Notes under the pieces: model-generated
The model's database searches: none
Told to the model about the DNA's origin: nothing
The model's input: the letters and a program-made list of their open reading frames with translations, nothing else
Shown here: one piece after another, positions 24,201-31,383 of the stretch
Layout of the letters: every line of letters starts with the position of its first letter
How positions within the stretch are numbered: the stretch's first letter is position 1
Translations under genes and position numbers: made by a program
Source of the DNA: a virus
Reading direction: 5' to 3' (one strand)
Virus record (IMG/VR): IMGVR_UViG_3300031951_000060
Span: 1-64,000 of that record
Length of the DNA stretch: 64,000 nucleotides

Positions 24201-24932
24201 TCTGGTTTAGAATTACGAGGAAATTACCATCCACTAACAAATCGAGGGGTGGCAATTCCCGTTAATGCAAATAAGTCAGAAAATTATGAAGTGATGGCAC
24301 TACAATCTTTGATCAGATTTAATGGTGACTTTTTCCCATATGCGCCAACACAGATAATGCAAATTAATGCAAAAGGTAAAACTATTAAATTTTATATGCT
24401 GGCAAACCACCCAAATGGAAAACGGGCAAAAATATATGCAATTGACGCAACAACTGGCGCATTGTTTGATGGTATTGTTTTTTATATTAATGGTAGGGTT
24501 GTTAAAGAGCCAGTATTAAATATTAATGAGTGGGCCATGATCGGCCTTGGCTTTCCAGCAATTCTAAACTTTAAGTCCTATGCTGGATCTATAATGATTA
24601 ATGGTCCTATTATTTTTAATAATTTATCATATTATCAAACTACAAATTTACAGGCAATTCAGACTGTAAATAAAAGGCCATGGGCTAGGGTTAAGTTTGC
24701 ATTAGAGGGGCTATTCGACTGGGAATATTGGACACAATATTATATGTGGCAGGGTGTACTAGTACAGTCTTCTATAAGTTATTATGGAGTCAACCCATCA
24801 GATTTATATAAGGCATACACAGGAACTAATAAGATTATTTTTGGAGACGATACAGTTTTTGGCTTTAGCAACTACGAATATTCGACATTCCAGAATATAA
24901 CTTGGCAAGCCCAGATATCAGATGCGGTATAG
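21216..24932 (+). CDS. Giant LamG/concanavalin A-like minor virion protein
   Basis: A 1238-residue, Asn/Ser/Tyr-rich protein with no Cys-rich or membrane segments. A laminin G/concanavalin-like domain is readable at about 285-430 (FTLEFWLRTNN, then LIHWRYTS, LNGEEIISL, IVGGIEKGQDWIGFYAHE, followed by ECIAIYPYSV-like sequence). A second jelly-roll-like segment lies at about 510-690 (YGLFKKPSTYSGTEVLIRL). The rest is beta-rich. Similar LamG proteins are usual minor tail or head fibres in actinophages. It lies directly before the portal module rather than with the tail genes, so it may be a head or tail-surface adhesin. Translation start has no ribosome site. Confidence 0.7.
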   Translation: MSSPSNLYAEKIYSEHPQFLWALDDEADYVSIISEEQRDVSLWSIDNATAISTEELENAPFPDSIINKVSINSVIADLFSITMVSPNIVNFNDLNSILKTFSVGSYLYSLSPYILSVEIGYRYYDDALESYVDVLKSYDVSLTEKWYFVSETFSPEETTEPIRLVIKVNYLGQSSNLDDYTFYTNGITFGQWAEEFQSSSLGVSTLTLPSNVALDPAKVIEAKAYGLSENSGYYFVNNNSLMAKNFGIPMVFGSSNITKLYNNGNKPSLIVPSAGMLSNGGRYKDFTLEFWLRTNNSSSESKRIIGPIASTDGIYLDGPFIVLKINQAYSSYYVGHWERPMLIHWRYTSDLSTVLLNGEEIISLSIDSESLTLPESSIIVGGIEKGQDWIGFYAHENIEPIEIDCIAIYPYSVPSLVAKRRFVYGQGVQYPENLNAAYGGSSVVFDYSFADYTKNYNYPDLGSWEQGAIDNIAIDSNSLSIPNISTPTIVIDSTNKTQDDLLSDCAIIQNEQSLFLKLRPNTSWNSINSYLYLDNLTLSGNPIHAFYGLFKKPSTYSGTEVLIRLEDQNGNYFSIECVGNDIRYIFKYQSASEQTLYEALSVPNDSIFSVGIEVDIFRDYFGNDILSFFNNQSLLKMYIGGTKEFNKTFTGNIYKIALCSEKNVKDIKDLFNNLGVPKDYENIFNLYGPTVDYDGGESDQEFWTYYLNSESPFDFNASEFLYIKLSEHKPSLGITPKNYFDNFYLDVDIKGSWKDYIPLSYFGQYITDEYGNSKFGIDFIQFNINYPAPAKFKESETVDENGWTYSELAAEYSYPQQRTYEALDNYLYTGYLDYQDLAQRSIKTYSYDTTDSILKTYITFEYLEDGANASNGFFVNTESVPKNGVITPGSNWINTKYEIVDNIIVYPPKGVDFNDIAIVVHLEFEVDGIRYQPIKVKSLQLASQAFNYNTANNIGTRFGTSVYPYVNNGYYFNYKTKNPFTIYKGSSPYLYLTRYSGLELRGNYHPLTNRGVAIPVNANKSENYEVMALQSLIRFNGDFFPYAPTQIMQINAKGKTIKFYMLANHPNGKRAKIYAIDATTGALFDGIVFYINGRVVKEPVLNINEWAMIGLGFPAILNFKSYAGSIMINGPIIFNNLSYYQTTNLQAIQTVNKRPWARVKFALEGLFDWEYWTQYYMWQGVLVQSSISYYGVNPSDLYKAYTGTNKIIFGDDTVFGFSNYEYSTFQNITWQAQISDAV

Positions 24933-24934
24933 TA

Positions 24935-24943
24935 TGGTATACT
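24935..24943 (+). promoter_or_regulatory. Extended -10 element TGGTATACT
   Basis: TG-G-TATACT ends 8 bases before ATG 24951, again giving a leaderless transcript. Confidence 0.5.
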
Positions 24944-24950
24944 TGTGGTA

Positions 24951-25319
24951 ATGAAAAAGAATAATCCTGCACAAATTGGTAAGTCAAAGATTCAAGTCAT
25001 CGACAAGATGTATGACTGGGGTATTTATGTCTGGAAAAGGCAAAACGGCAAATGGTTTACAGACGGTCAAGGAAACATACTAAACATACCCTCGATGAAG
25101 GGGGATATAACAAAAATTGCAGAATTGAAAAAGGCAGCAGCCCATTACGGAGAGCCAGATGGAGAGGCTGTATTTTTTGCGGGACTAAGTAGAATCTCTG
25201 ATGAAGAGTATGCAGAGCAAAAGCAAAGAATGTCAGAAGGCCTAATCCCTAATCTCAACGACCTTGGTGCAGTTCATGCAGCAAAACAAACTATTAGACA
25301 ATATGGGGCTGATGAATAA
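24951..25319 (+). CDS. Uncharacterised protein preceding portal
   Basis: A 122-residue soluble protein. ATG 24951 is chosen because the -10 box sits 8 bases upstream; a GTG six bases earlier would lie too close to that box. The first half has beta strands and Trp (MYDWGIYVWKRQNGKWF), the second half is helical (ITKIAELKKAAAHYGEP; ISDEEYAEQKQRM). A small protein of this size before portal may be a small terminase-related or head-assembly protein, but no DNA-binding motif is seen. Its stop overlaps the portal ATG (TAATG), so the two are coupled. Confidence 0.5.
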   Translation: MKKNNPAQIGKSKIQVIDKMYDWGIYVWKRQNGKWFTDGQGNILNIPSMKGDITKIAELKKAAAHYGEPDGEAVFFAGLSRISDEEYAEQKQRMSEGLIPNLNDLGAVHAAKQTIRQYGADE

Positions 25320-26908
25320 TGACAGAAGATAGAGAATATTTAATTGGTGCAAGGATAGATAATCTTGTAGAGTCTGCAGATCCATTTAAAGCATCTGATC
25401 CCTTTAATAAAGCGTGGTCAGAGTTAAAGTCCTATAATGGTATAGATAATAATTTTAAAAGAAGAGTTAATAGACTTTTAGAAAAAGCAAGTGCAAACGA
25501 CCCAAGCCAAGGATATCTTGATAGCGCAAGAGCAGAACAGCATGGTTTGGGAGATGCAAAATCAAAAGAGATTAATCCTGGAACGGTATACAGAAATGGC
25601 TATGGACTATTTGATGTAATTACCCCACCATGGAATGTTTATGAACTTGCTAACTATTACGATACATCTTTTGCAAACCACGCAGCCATTGATGCAAAGG
25701 TTGAAAATATAGTTGGGCTTGGGTATGACTTTGAAGTTTCTCCAAGTACAATGTTAAGACTTGAGTCAAATAAGGATAAGGGTCAAGTAGATAGAGCAAG
25801 AAACAGAATTGAACGTGCAAAAATAGAAATGCATGAATGGTTAGAGTCTTTAAATGATGATGATTCATTCACTACAACAATGATGAAGGTTTATACAGAT
25901 GTTCAGGCAATTGGAAATGGATATCTAGAAATTGGCAGAACAACACGTGGAGAGATTGGGTATGTTGGTCATATTCCAGCCACAACTATGCGTGTACGTC
26001 GTCTGCGTGATGGATACGTTCAAATTATCGGAAGCAAGGTTGTTTATTTTAGGAATTTTGGTGCAAAGAATCCAAATCCAGTAACATCGGATCCTAGACC
26101 AAATGAAATCATACACTTTAAACAGTATTCGCCTTTAAATACTTTTTATGGTGTACCAGATATAATGTCGGCAATAACATCGCTCCATGGAGACCAGTTA
26201 GCGTCACAATATAACATCGACTACTTTAGTAATAAGGCTGTCCCTCGTTATGTTGTGACGTTAAAGGGCGCAAAACTTTCTGGGGATGCTGAAGATAAGA
26301 TGTTTAGGTTTTTACAAACAGGTCTTAAGGGGCAATCACATAGAACCCTCTATATCCCACTTCCTGGAGATACTGATAACAATAAAGTTGAATTTAAGAT
26401 GGAGCCAATTGAAAATGGGGTTCAAGAAGGTTCGTTTGAAAGATACCGTAAGCAAAACCGTGATGATATTTTAATTGCACATCAGGTTCCACTTTCAAAA
26501 ATTGGTGGTGGCGATTCTGGAGCCATTGCAGCAGCCTTAGCACAGGATCGTACATTTAAGGAGCAGGTGTCTCGACCAGCACAAAGAGAACTTGAAAAAA
26601 TTATTAATAAGATTATTAAAGAAAAAACAGATGTATTAGTTCTAAAGTTTAAAGAGTTAACCTTAACTGACGAAATAGCACAATCACAGATTCTTGAGAG
26701 ATATGTAAAAAGCCAAGTCATGCTTCCTAACGAAGCAAGATCAGTTCTTGGACTCCCGCAAAGGGAAGGAGGGGATGAGCCTTTCCAGCCTAAACCAGCA
26801 GATAATTCTGATCGTGAGCGGGATGGAGAGAGACTGAACAATCAGTCTGACGGTGCTGCCACTATCAATGGCAGAAACCCAAAAGGTGAAGGTCGGGCTA
26901 CCGAATAG
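25319..26908 (+). CDS. Portal protein
   Basis: A 529-residue portal of the HK97/PBSX type, forming the dodecameric DNA gate at the capsid vertex. Recognisable blocks: YELANYYDTSFANHAAIDAK (about 105-125), GNGYLEIGR (about 200), GYVGHIPATTMRVRR, EIIHFKQYSPLNTFYGVPDI, SQYNIDYFSNKAVPRYVV and AHQVPLSKIGG, then a long C-terminal helix with KIIKEKTDVLVLKF. These occur in the order usual for this family. The C-terminus is Gly/Asp/Arg-rich. The gene is followed by the protease, scaffold and capsid genes as expected for the HK97 module. Confidence 0.9.
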   Translation: MTEDREYLIGARIDNLVESADPFKASDPFNKAWSELKSYNGIDNNFKRRVNRLLEKASANDPSQGYLDSARAEQHGLGDAKSKEINPGTVYRNGYGLFDVITPPWNVYELANYYDTSFANHAAIDAKVENIVGLGYDFEVSPSTMLRLESNKDKGQVDRARNRIERAKIEMHEWLESLNDDDSFTTTMMKVYTDVQAIGNGYLEIGRTTRGEIGYVGHIPATTMRVRRLRDGYVQIIGSKVVYFRNFGAKNPNPVTSDPRPNEIIHFKQYSPLNTFYGVPDIMSAITSLHGDQLASQYNIDYFSNKAVPRYVVTLKGAKLSGDAEDKMFRFLQTGLKGQSHRTLYIPLPGDTDNNKVEFKMEPIENGVQEGSFERYRKQNRDDILIAHQVPLSKIGGGDSGAIAAALAQDRTFKEQVSRPAQRELEKIINKIIKEKTDVLVLKFKELTLTDEIAQSQILERYVKSQVMLPNEARSVLGLPQREGGDEPFQPKPADNSDRERDGERLNNQSDGAATINGRNPKGEGRATE

Positions 26909-26929
26909 TTATCCACATAATTATTCACA
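26909..26929 (+). other. Two DnaA-box-like sites
   Basis: TTATCCACA at 26909-26917 is an exact DnaA box, and TTATTCACA at 26921-26929 differs at one base and still fits TTWTNCACA. They sit 12 bases apart in direct orientation in the 65-base gap after portal and just before a promoter. Either a DnaA-controlled operator or coincidence in AT-rich DNA. Confidence 0.5.
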
Positions 26930-26934
26930 TTTTG

Positions 26935-26963
26935 TTAACATTCGTATAAAAAGGCTCTATAAT
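26935..26963 (+). promoter_or_regulatory. Promoter for the prohead protease operon
   Basis: TTAACA (26935-26940), 17-base spacer, TATAAT (26958-26963). ATG 26974 is only 10 bases beyond the -10, so the leader would be about four bases. The -35 lies directly after the DnaA-box-like pair. Confidence 0.7.
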
Positions 26964-26973
26964 ATATTCTAGT

Positions 26974-28308
26974 ATGACTATATCAAAAGCCCATTGGGAT
27001 ACCAGTGGGGACTCAGTAAGACTTTCCCTTCCATTTGCGAAGGTTGATAAGGAGAGACGTATCGTCTCAGGTTTCGCATCTCTTGACAACATTGATAAGC
27101 AAGGTGACATTGTTACAGCAGAAGCATCAATGAAAGCATTTTCAAAATTCCGTGGAAACATTCGTGAAATGCATCAACCACTTGCTGTTGGCAAAATGGT
27201 TAATTTTAAAGAAGATAGATATTTCGATCCAGAATCTAAAAAGTTTTATTCTGGTGTTTTTGTTTCAGCATATGTATCAAAGGGTGCACAGGATACATGG
27301 GAAAAAGTTTTGGACGGTACACTAACAGGATTTTCTATTGGTGGTCGTATGAATAAGTGGGATGACGGTTATGATGAGAAGTCAGATTCCACAATTAGAA
27401 TTATTAAGGATTATGATTTGGTTGAGTTGAGTCTTGTAGATTCCCCAGCAAATCAATTTGCAAATATTATGCATGTAGAAAAAGTTGATGGCGTTGAAGT
27501 TGTTAAAGGACAAGACGTAGCATTAGAAAATGTTTTTTATGATGAGGAATCTGGATTAGTTATGGTATCAGAAGAAGAAACAGCAGTTAGCCCAACTACT
27601 GGAAATCAAATGAAGAATATAGGTTTCGTTGAAAAAGAAGACAACGAAAAAATGGATATAGTCAAATTCTTAGTAGATAGTGCTAAAGGCATTGATGCTA
27701 AGATAACAAAGGAGGATAATCCTATGGCAAGAAAAACAAAGACTGAAGAAGTCGAAGTTGCAAAGTCAGAAGAGATCGCTCCAGAGGCAGATGCAGTAGT
27801 TGAAACTCCTGTTGCCGAAGTTACTGAAAAGTCTGAAGAGACTGCAGTAGCCGAAGAAACTGTTGAAAAGTCTGAAGAGACACCAGCAACAGAAGAGGTT
27901 GCTAAGGCTGATGAATCAGTCGAAGAGCCAGCAGCAGAGGTTGCTACAGAAGTATCTAAATCAGATGAAGTAATTGTTGAATCAATTGCAGAAATCAAGA
28001 ATACACTTACATCAGCCTTTAGCGATTTAGTTGAAACTGTAAAGTCTTTGCAGGCAGAGGTAGAAATGCTTAAGTCTACAAAGGTTGATACAGATGCAGT
28101 AAAGAGTTCACTGGAAGCAGTCGCCAAAGACATTGCTGCAACAGTTGAGCAAGTTGACAAGTTTGGAAAGCGTGTTGACGCAGTAGAAGCAGATACAGCA
28201 TTCCGAAAGTCTGGCGATCTAGGCGAGATCGTACAGGAACAACCAGCAATGGTTGAAAAATCCCTATGGGGCGGACGTTTCCTCAAAACAGCCGACTTAT
28301 TTAATTAA
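26974..28308 (+). CDS. Prohead protease fused to scaffold
   Basis: A 444-residue protein. The first 165 residues are an XkdF/S78-type phage serine protease: H67 (REMHQPLAVG) and S121 (TGFSIGGRM) are the likely catalytic residues, and DYDLVELSLVDSPANQF is the usual closing block. Residues 170-250 link to an Ala/Glu/Val-rich, acidic C-terminal half (about 251-415) with repeats such as EKSEETAVAEETVEKSEE and a coiled coil (LVETVKSLQAEVEML), the look of a scaffolding protein. An in-frame start with a good ribosome site at 27724 should give the C-terminal part alone. So one gene makes protease-scaffold and free scaffold, as in lambda C and Nu3. Leader is nearly absent. Confidence 0.85.
   Translation: MTISKAHWDTSGDSVRLSLPFAKVDKERRIVSGFASLDNIDKQGDIVTAEASMKAFSKFRGNIREMHQPLAVGKMVNFKEDRYFDPESKKFYSGVFVSAYVSKGAQDTWEKVLDGTLTGFSIGGRMNKWDDGYDEKSDSTIRIIKDYDLVELSLVDSPANQFANIMHVEKVDGVEVVKGQDVALENVFYDEESGLVMVSEEETAVSPTTGNQMKNIGFVEKEDNEKMDIVKFLVDSAKGIDAKITKEDNPMARKTKTEEVEVAKSEEIAPEADAVVETPVAEVTEKSEETAVAEETVEKSEETPATEEVAKADESVEEPAAEVATEVSKSDEVIVESIAEIKNTLTSAFSDLVETVKSLQAEVEMLKSTKVDTDAVKSSLEAVAKDIAATVEQVDKFGKRVDAVEADTAFRKSGDLGEIVQEQPAMVEKSLWGGRFLKTADLFN
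27711..27726 (+). promoter_or_regulatory. Internal ribosome site and in-frame start
   Basis: AAGGAGGA ends seven bases before ATG 27724, inside the protease reading frame (codon 251). It fits the strongest ribosome sites of the window, whereas most internal ATGs lack one. It marks the start of the nested scaffold. Confidence 0.75.
27724..28308 (+). CDS. Nested scaffolding protein
   Basis: A 194-residue protein translated from the in-frame internal start of the protease gene. It begins MARKTKTEEVEVAKSEE, is strongly acidic and Ala/Glu/Val-rich, and holds a coiled coil near its C-terminal third. This composition and the position immediately before the major capsid gene are those of internal scaffolds. 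The overlap mirrors lambda C/Nu3. Supported by the ribosome site and composition; actual production is inferred. Confidence 0.65.
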   Translation: MARKTKTEEVEVAKSEEIAPEADAVVETPVAEVTEKSEETAVAEETVEKSEETPATEEVAKADESVEEPAAEVATEVSKSDEVIVESIAEIKNTLTSAFSDLVETVKSLQAEVEMLKSTKVDTDAVKSSLEAVAKDIAATVEQVDKFGKRVDAVEADTAFRKSGDLGEIVQEQPAMVEKSLWGGRFLKTADLFN

Positions 28309-28331
28309 GTAATCACTTAGGAGGTGACAAT

Positions 28332-29456
28332 ATGTCGGAAGAGATTAAGAAAAACCAGCCAGGAGAAACTGGCGAACTAGGCGGAACCGCACCTGGTCTA
28401 TACCAGGGACAAGGCGCTTTCGCTTCAGGTGGCGTTGGTGGTGTAACAGATCCAGGTGCAAATACACTTGGCAACATCCCTAATGCTAACTTTGGTGTTA
28501 CCACTGGTCCTAATGCCGTTAACCCTTCGGGTGATGCTGCAAGCGGAATCCTACGCCCTGAACAGGCACGTCGTTTTATTGACTACGTTTGGGATGCTAC
28601 CGTTCTCGCCCAAGATGGTCGTCGTGTGACGATGAGAGCAAACACCATGGAACTTGAGAAGATCAATGTTGGTGAACGTGTTATCCGTGCAGCCTCACAG
28701 GCAATCGGTGACTACACAAACACTGGCGCTCAGTTCTCTAAGGTAGAACTTACAACCAAGAAGATTCGTCTTGATTGGGAAGTTTCTGCTGAAGCACTAG
28801 AAGACAATGTCGAGGGGGCTGCATTAGAAGATCATCTCGTTCGCTTGATGACAAATGCATTCGCTAATGACATTGAAGATCTTGCTATCAATGGTGATGG
28901 TACAACAGCACCATTCCTTTCAATTATGCCTGGCTTCATCAAGAAGCACCAGACAAATGGAGACTCACATGAGGCAGCAATCACTGTTGCTGACAATGCC
29001 TGGACTCCAGAAAAAATGCAAGAGATTATCCTTGCCATGCCACGTAAGTACCGTGCACTTAAGAACAATCTTAAGTTCTATGCAGGTACAGATGCATTCG
29101 CAGGTATCGTTAAGAATAATGGTACATTGTCTGATGCAATCGCTGAGGCACTTGGTAAGAATGGTAATACCTATGCAAATACACAGGCATACCTTGATGG
29201 CCAAGGCCAAACTTTCGGTGGCGCACGTACAACTCGTGTCCTCGGAATTGATGTCCAAGAAGTTCCTTACTACCCAGATGGCTATGTCGATTTGACATTC
29301 CCACAAAACCGTGTATGGGGCTTCCAGCGTGATATCGTCGTTAACCGTGAATATGTTGCTAAGAAGGACACAATTGAATATACTGTGTTCGTTCGCTTCG
29401 GTATTCAATGGGAAGAAGAAGACGCTATTGCATGGGCAGACGCTACAGCAGATTAA
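28332..29456 (+). CDS. Major capsid protein (HK97 fold)
   Basis: A 374-residue protein with a strong AGGAGG ribosome site. The first 70 residues are Gly/Pro/Asn-rich and may be a delta-like or flexible arm. The core has GERVIRAASQAIGDYTNTG, KKIRLDWEVSAEALEDN, NAFANDIEDLAINGDG and, near the end, FPQNRVWGFQRDIVVNREY followed by VFVRFGIQWEEEDAIAW, all typical of an HK97-fold capsid subunit that ends with the P-domain and E-loop region. Strong codon bias (more GTC, CGT, AAG than its neighbours) fits a highly expressed protein. A terminator follows directly. Confidence 0.92.
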   Translation: MSEEIKKNQPGETGELGGTAPGLYQGQGAFASGGVGGVTDPGANTLGNIPNANFGVTTGPNAVNPSGDAASGILRPEQARRFIDYVWDATVLAQDGRRVTMRANTMELEKINVGERVIRAASQAIGDYTNTGAQFSKVELTTKKIRLDWEVSAEALEDNVEGAALEDHLVRLMTNAFANDIEDLAINGDGTTAPFLSIMPGFIKKHQTNGDSHEAAITVADNAWTPEKMQEIILAMPRKYRALKNNLKFYAGTDAFAGIVKNNGTLSDAIAEALGKNGNTYANTQAYLDGQGQTFGGARTTRVLGIDVQEVPYYPDGYVDLTFPQNRVWGFQRDIVVNREYVAKKDTIEYTVFVRFGIQWEEEDAIAWADATAD

Positions 29457-29475
29457 TCTGTAAATAGCACCTTTT

Positions 29476-29510
29476 GAGAGGGGGTAGGGGCGAAATCTCC
29501 TCCCCCTCTT
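29476..29510 (+). terminator. Terminator after the capsid gene
   Basis: GAGAGGGGG (29476-29484) pairs with CCCCCTCT (29502-29509), and an inner AGGGG/CTCCT stem closes on a CGAAAT loop, leaving one bulged base. The downstream U tract is modest (TTATCTTTA). It is probably an attenuating terminator that lets capsid message exceed that of later genes. Confidence 0.75.
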
Positions 29511-29523
29511 ATCTTTAGTATTC

Positions 29524-29532
29524 TGTTATAAT
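29524..29532 (+). promoter_or_regulatory. Extended -10 element TGTTATAAT
   Basis: Perfect TG-T-TATAAT directly after the capsid terminator, restarting transcription for the gene at 29555. A -35 would fall in the hairpin and is not visible. AGGAGG ribosome site lies before ATG. Confidence 0.6.
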
Positions 29533-29554
29533 AGTTCACATAGGAGGTTAAATA

Positions 29555-30055
29555 ATGGAAGAAAATAATTTAAATAATGAAGTAAGTGAAGTAGCAGTAG
29601 AAAGTTCTGTTGCTCCAGAAACTTCAGTTGAGTCACCAGTCATTGCAGAACCAGTTGTTGAGGCCCCTATGCCAGAGACTAAGGTTGAAGAAGTTGCAGC
29701 CGAAAATAGTATTCAGGCATCAGTAACTGAGGCACCAGAGGCTGTAGATGCAATTACTACATCAGACTTTAGCAGACCAAGTTCTGATACAGTTCAAGGT
29801 ATTGGATCTGTTGCTAATGGCGTAATTGGTGTTGCTGATAAGCCAAGACCAGTTAAGAAGGCTGCTCCTGCTGCAAAGGCAGCAAAAGAAGAAACAGTTG
29901 CCATTCATTCAACAAAGAATGTTAGTTGGTCTGGTGTAGGCAAAGTATATCGTGGATACAATATTGTATCAAAGTCTGCTGCTGAAAAGTGGTTGACAAG
30001 AAATCACGTTCGCATGGCCACCCCAGAAGAAGTAGCCAAGGAGTTTGGTCGCTAA
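29555..30055 (+). CDS. Head-associated acidic protein, uncharacterised
   Basis: A 166-residue protein: residues 1-105 are low-complexity, rich in Glu, Val, Ala and Pro; residues about 120-166 form a small basic domain (GKVYRGYNIVSKSAAEKWLTR, MATPEEVAKEFGR) with the look of a short helix-turn-helix-like or capsid-binding fold. Placed between capsid and head-tail connector genes, it is likely a minor head or decoration protein. A ribosome site GAGG and an extended -10 precede it. Confidence 0.5.
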   Translation: MEENNLNNEVSEVAVESSVAPETSVESPVIAEPVVEAPMPETKVEEVAAENSIQASVTEAPEAVDAITTSDFSRPSSDTVQGIGSVANGVIGVADKPRPVKKAAPAAKAAKEETVAIHSTKNVSWSGVGKVYRGYNIVSKSAAEKWLTRNHVRMATPEEVAKEFGR

Positions 30056-30934
30056 ATGCAAATTTTGAGAGTTCCGCCATATGACTTAAGTGTTACACTT
30101 GATGTTTCTTCAGCAAGTGTAGTATATAACTACACAATTGTTGATATGGCGGACTCTTCAGAAATAATTGGCATAGCCACCTCAGACACCTTTAAAAAGG
30201 TTGTTATTCCACTTTCTTCAAAATACGATACTCAATATAAAGTCACGGTAGACGGAGAAGACACATATGTAGATGTAGTACGTCCATATGTCAATCCAAA
30301 CGATCATGGTAGCACAGCAAGTGAAATCGCAGCGTATGCTAGTAACGAAGAATTAGCAAGAGCAATCATAGACTCCGTATGCGATGTAGAATTTTATTAT
30401 AAGAAAAAAGTTTTAGAGACAACTGGCCTAGGTGTAGATTATATTCCAATTTGGGTAGATGCTAAAAAGGTTGTTAAGGTTTATGAAAATAACGTGCTGC
30501 TATATGATGAATCTGATTTGGAAAATGCAGTATCAGAGTTTGAAATTATTGCAGATGGATCTGCTATAACAATGAAATATTCAGATGCAATCAATAGAGA
30601 TGAATCTGCACGTATTCTTTTGCCAGCATCTCCAACAGATATTGCAGAGTTAGATTATTCTGCTAGAGGATTTCCAAAAGGATGGGACTACAGGATTACT
30701 CTTGAAGTAGGCTATAACAAAGTTCCAGAGGATATTAAGAGGGCAACTGAACTGTTAATTCATGATATTGAGTGTGGTAAATTAGATTATTATAAGAGAT
30801 ATATCAGCGCATATAATACAGATCAGTTTAGAATTCAGTTTGATAAGGCTATATTCCAAGGTACAGGTAATTTAATAGTAGATAAAATACTTGACAAGTA
30901 TAGAAAACCAATTGAGTTCGTCGGAGTACTATAA
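30056..30934 (+). CDS. Head-tail adaptor with extra N-terminal domain
   Basis: A 292-residue protein. The second half (residues about 100-290) is helical with DYRITLEVGYNKVPEDIKRA-like sequence and LLIHDIECGKLDYYKRY, matching gp6/gp15-type head-tail connector adaptors that bind below the portal. The first 95 residues add a beta-sandwich (LRVPPYDLSVTLDVSSASVV) not seen in short adaptors, so this is an enlarged form. It starts one base after the preceding stop. The following genes fit the classic order head completion, tail completion, tail terminator, tail tube. Confidence 0.7.
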   Translation: MQILRVPPYDLSVTLDVSSASVVYNYTIVDMADSSEIIGIATSDTFKKVVIPLSSKYDTQYKVTVDGEDTYVDVVRPYVNPNDHGSTASEIAAYASNEELARAIIDSVCDVEFYYKKKVLETTGLGVDYIPIWVDAKKVVKVYENNVLLYDESDLENAVSEFEIIADGSAITMKYSDAINRDESARILLPASPTDIAELDYSARGFPKGWDYRITLEVGYNKVPEDIKRATELLIHDIECGKLDYYKRYISAYNTDQFRIQFDKAIFQGTGNLIVDKILDKYRKPIEFVGVL

Positions 30935-31383
30935 TGGTAATATGCGAAACTCCAGACTTCGCATTCCCAATGCAAGCAGATATATATCATCCTATAGTTG
31001 AACAAGGCGCTTACGGAAATATTAAAAAAACTTGGATATTGGACAGAACTATTGCATGTTCGTTTAATGCAGCAGGCACAGCATTTAAGGAAGAAGTACT
31101 TCCAAATATAAATATCACTCAAGATAAAATACTTCTTGGACGTGCAAAAACAGATATTCGTATTTCAAGTTTAGAGGCTAAAAATTCTATAACAAATGTT
31201 ATTATTACTAATATTCGTGATAAAAATTGTAATGAAATTTACTTAGAGACTTCTGGCCCACGTGCAGGCAAATCTACAATATTTGAAATTGCCACACAAG
31301 ACCCATTTACTGGTCCATTTGGAAATATTGAATATTATAAGTTAATTATTCGTAGATCAGAGAATCAGGCGGTAGATGTTTGA
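30934..31383 (+). CDS. Head closure (head-completion) protein
   Basis: A 149-residue, beta-rich protein coupled through TAATG. A typical strand order is readable: ADIYHPIVEQGAYGNIKKTW, CSFNAAGTAFKEE, ILLGRAKTDIRIS, then FEIATQDPFTGPFGNIEYYK. This fits the SPP1 gp16-like head completion family that sits below the adaptor and seals the DNA. Family call is by position and beta-barrel pattern. Confidence 0.6.
   Translation: MVICETPDFAFPMQADIYHPIVEQGAYGNIKKTWILDRTIACSFNAAGTAFKEEVLPNINITQDKILLGRAKTDIRISSLEAKNSITNVIITNIRDKNCNEIYLETSGPRAGKSTIFEIATQDPFTGPFGNIEYYKLIIRRSENQAVDV

Noticed and set aside
27606-28286. 226-residue minus-strand frame opposite the scaffold region
   Set aside because: Ser/Thr-rich complement of an acidic Ala/Glu coding region; no ribosome site and no sensible protein.
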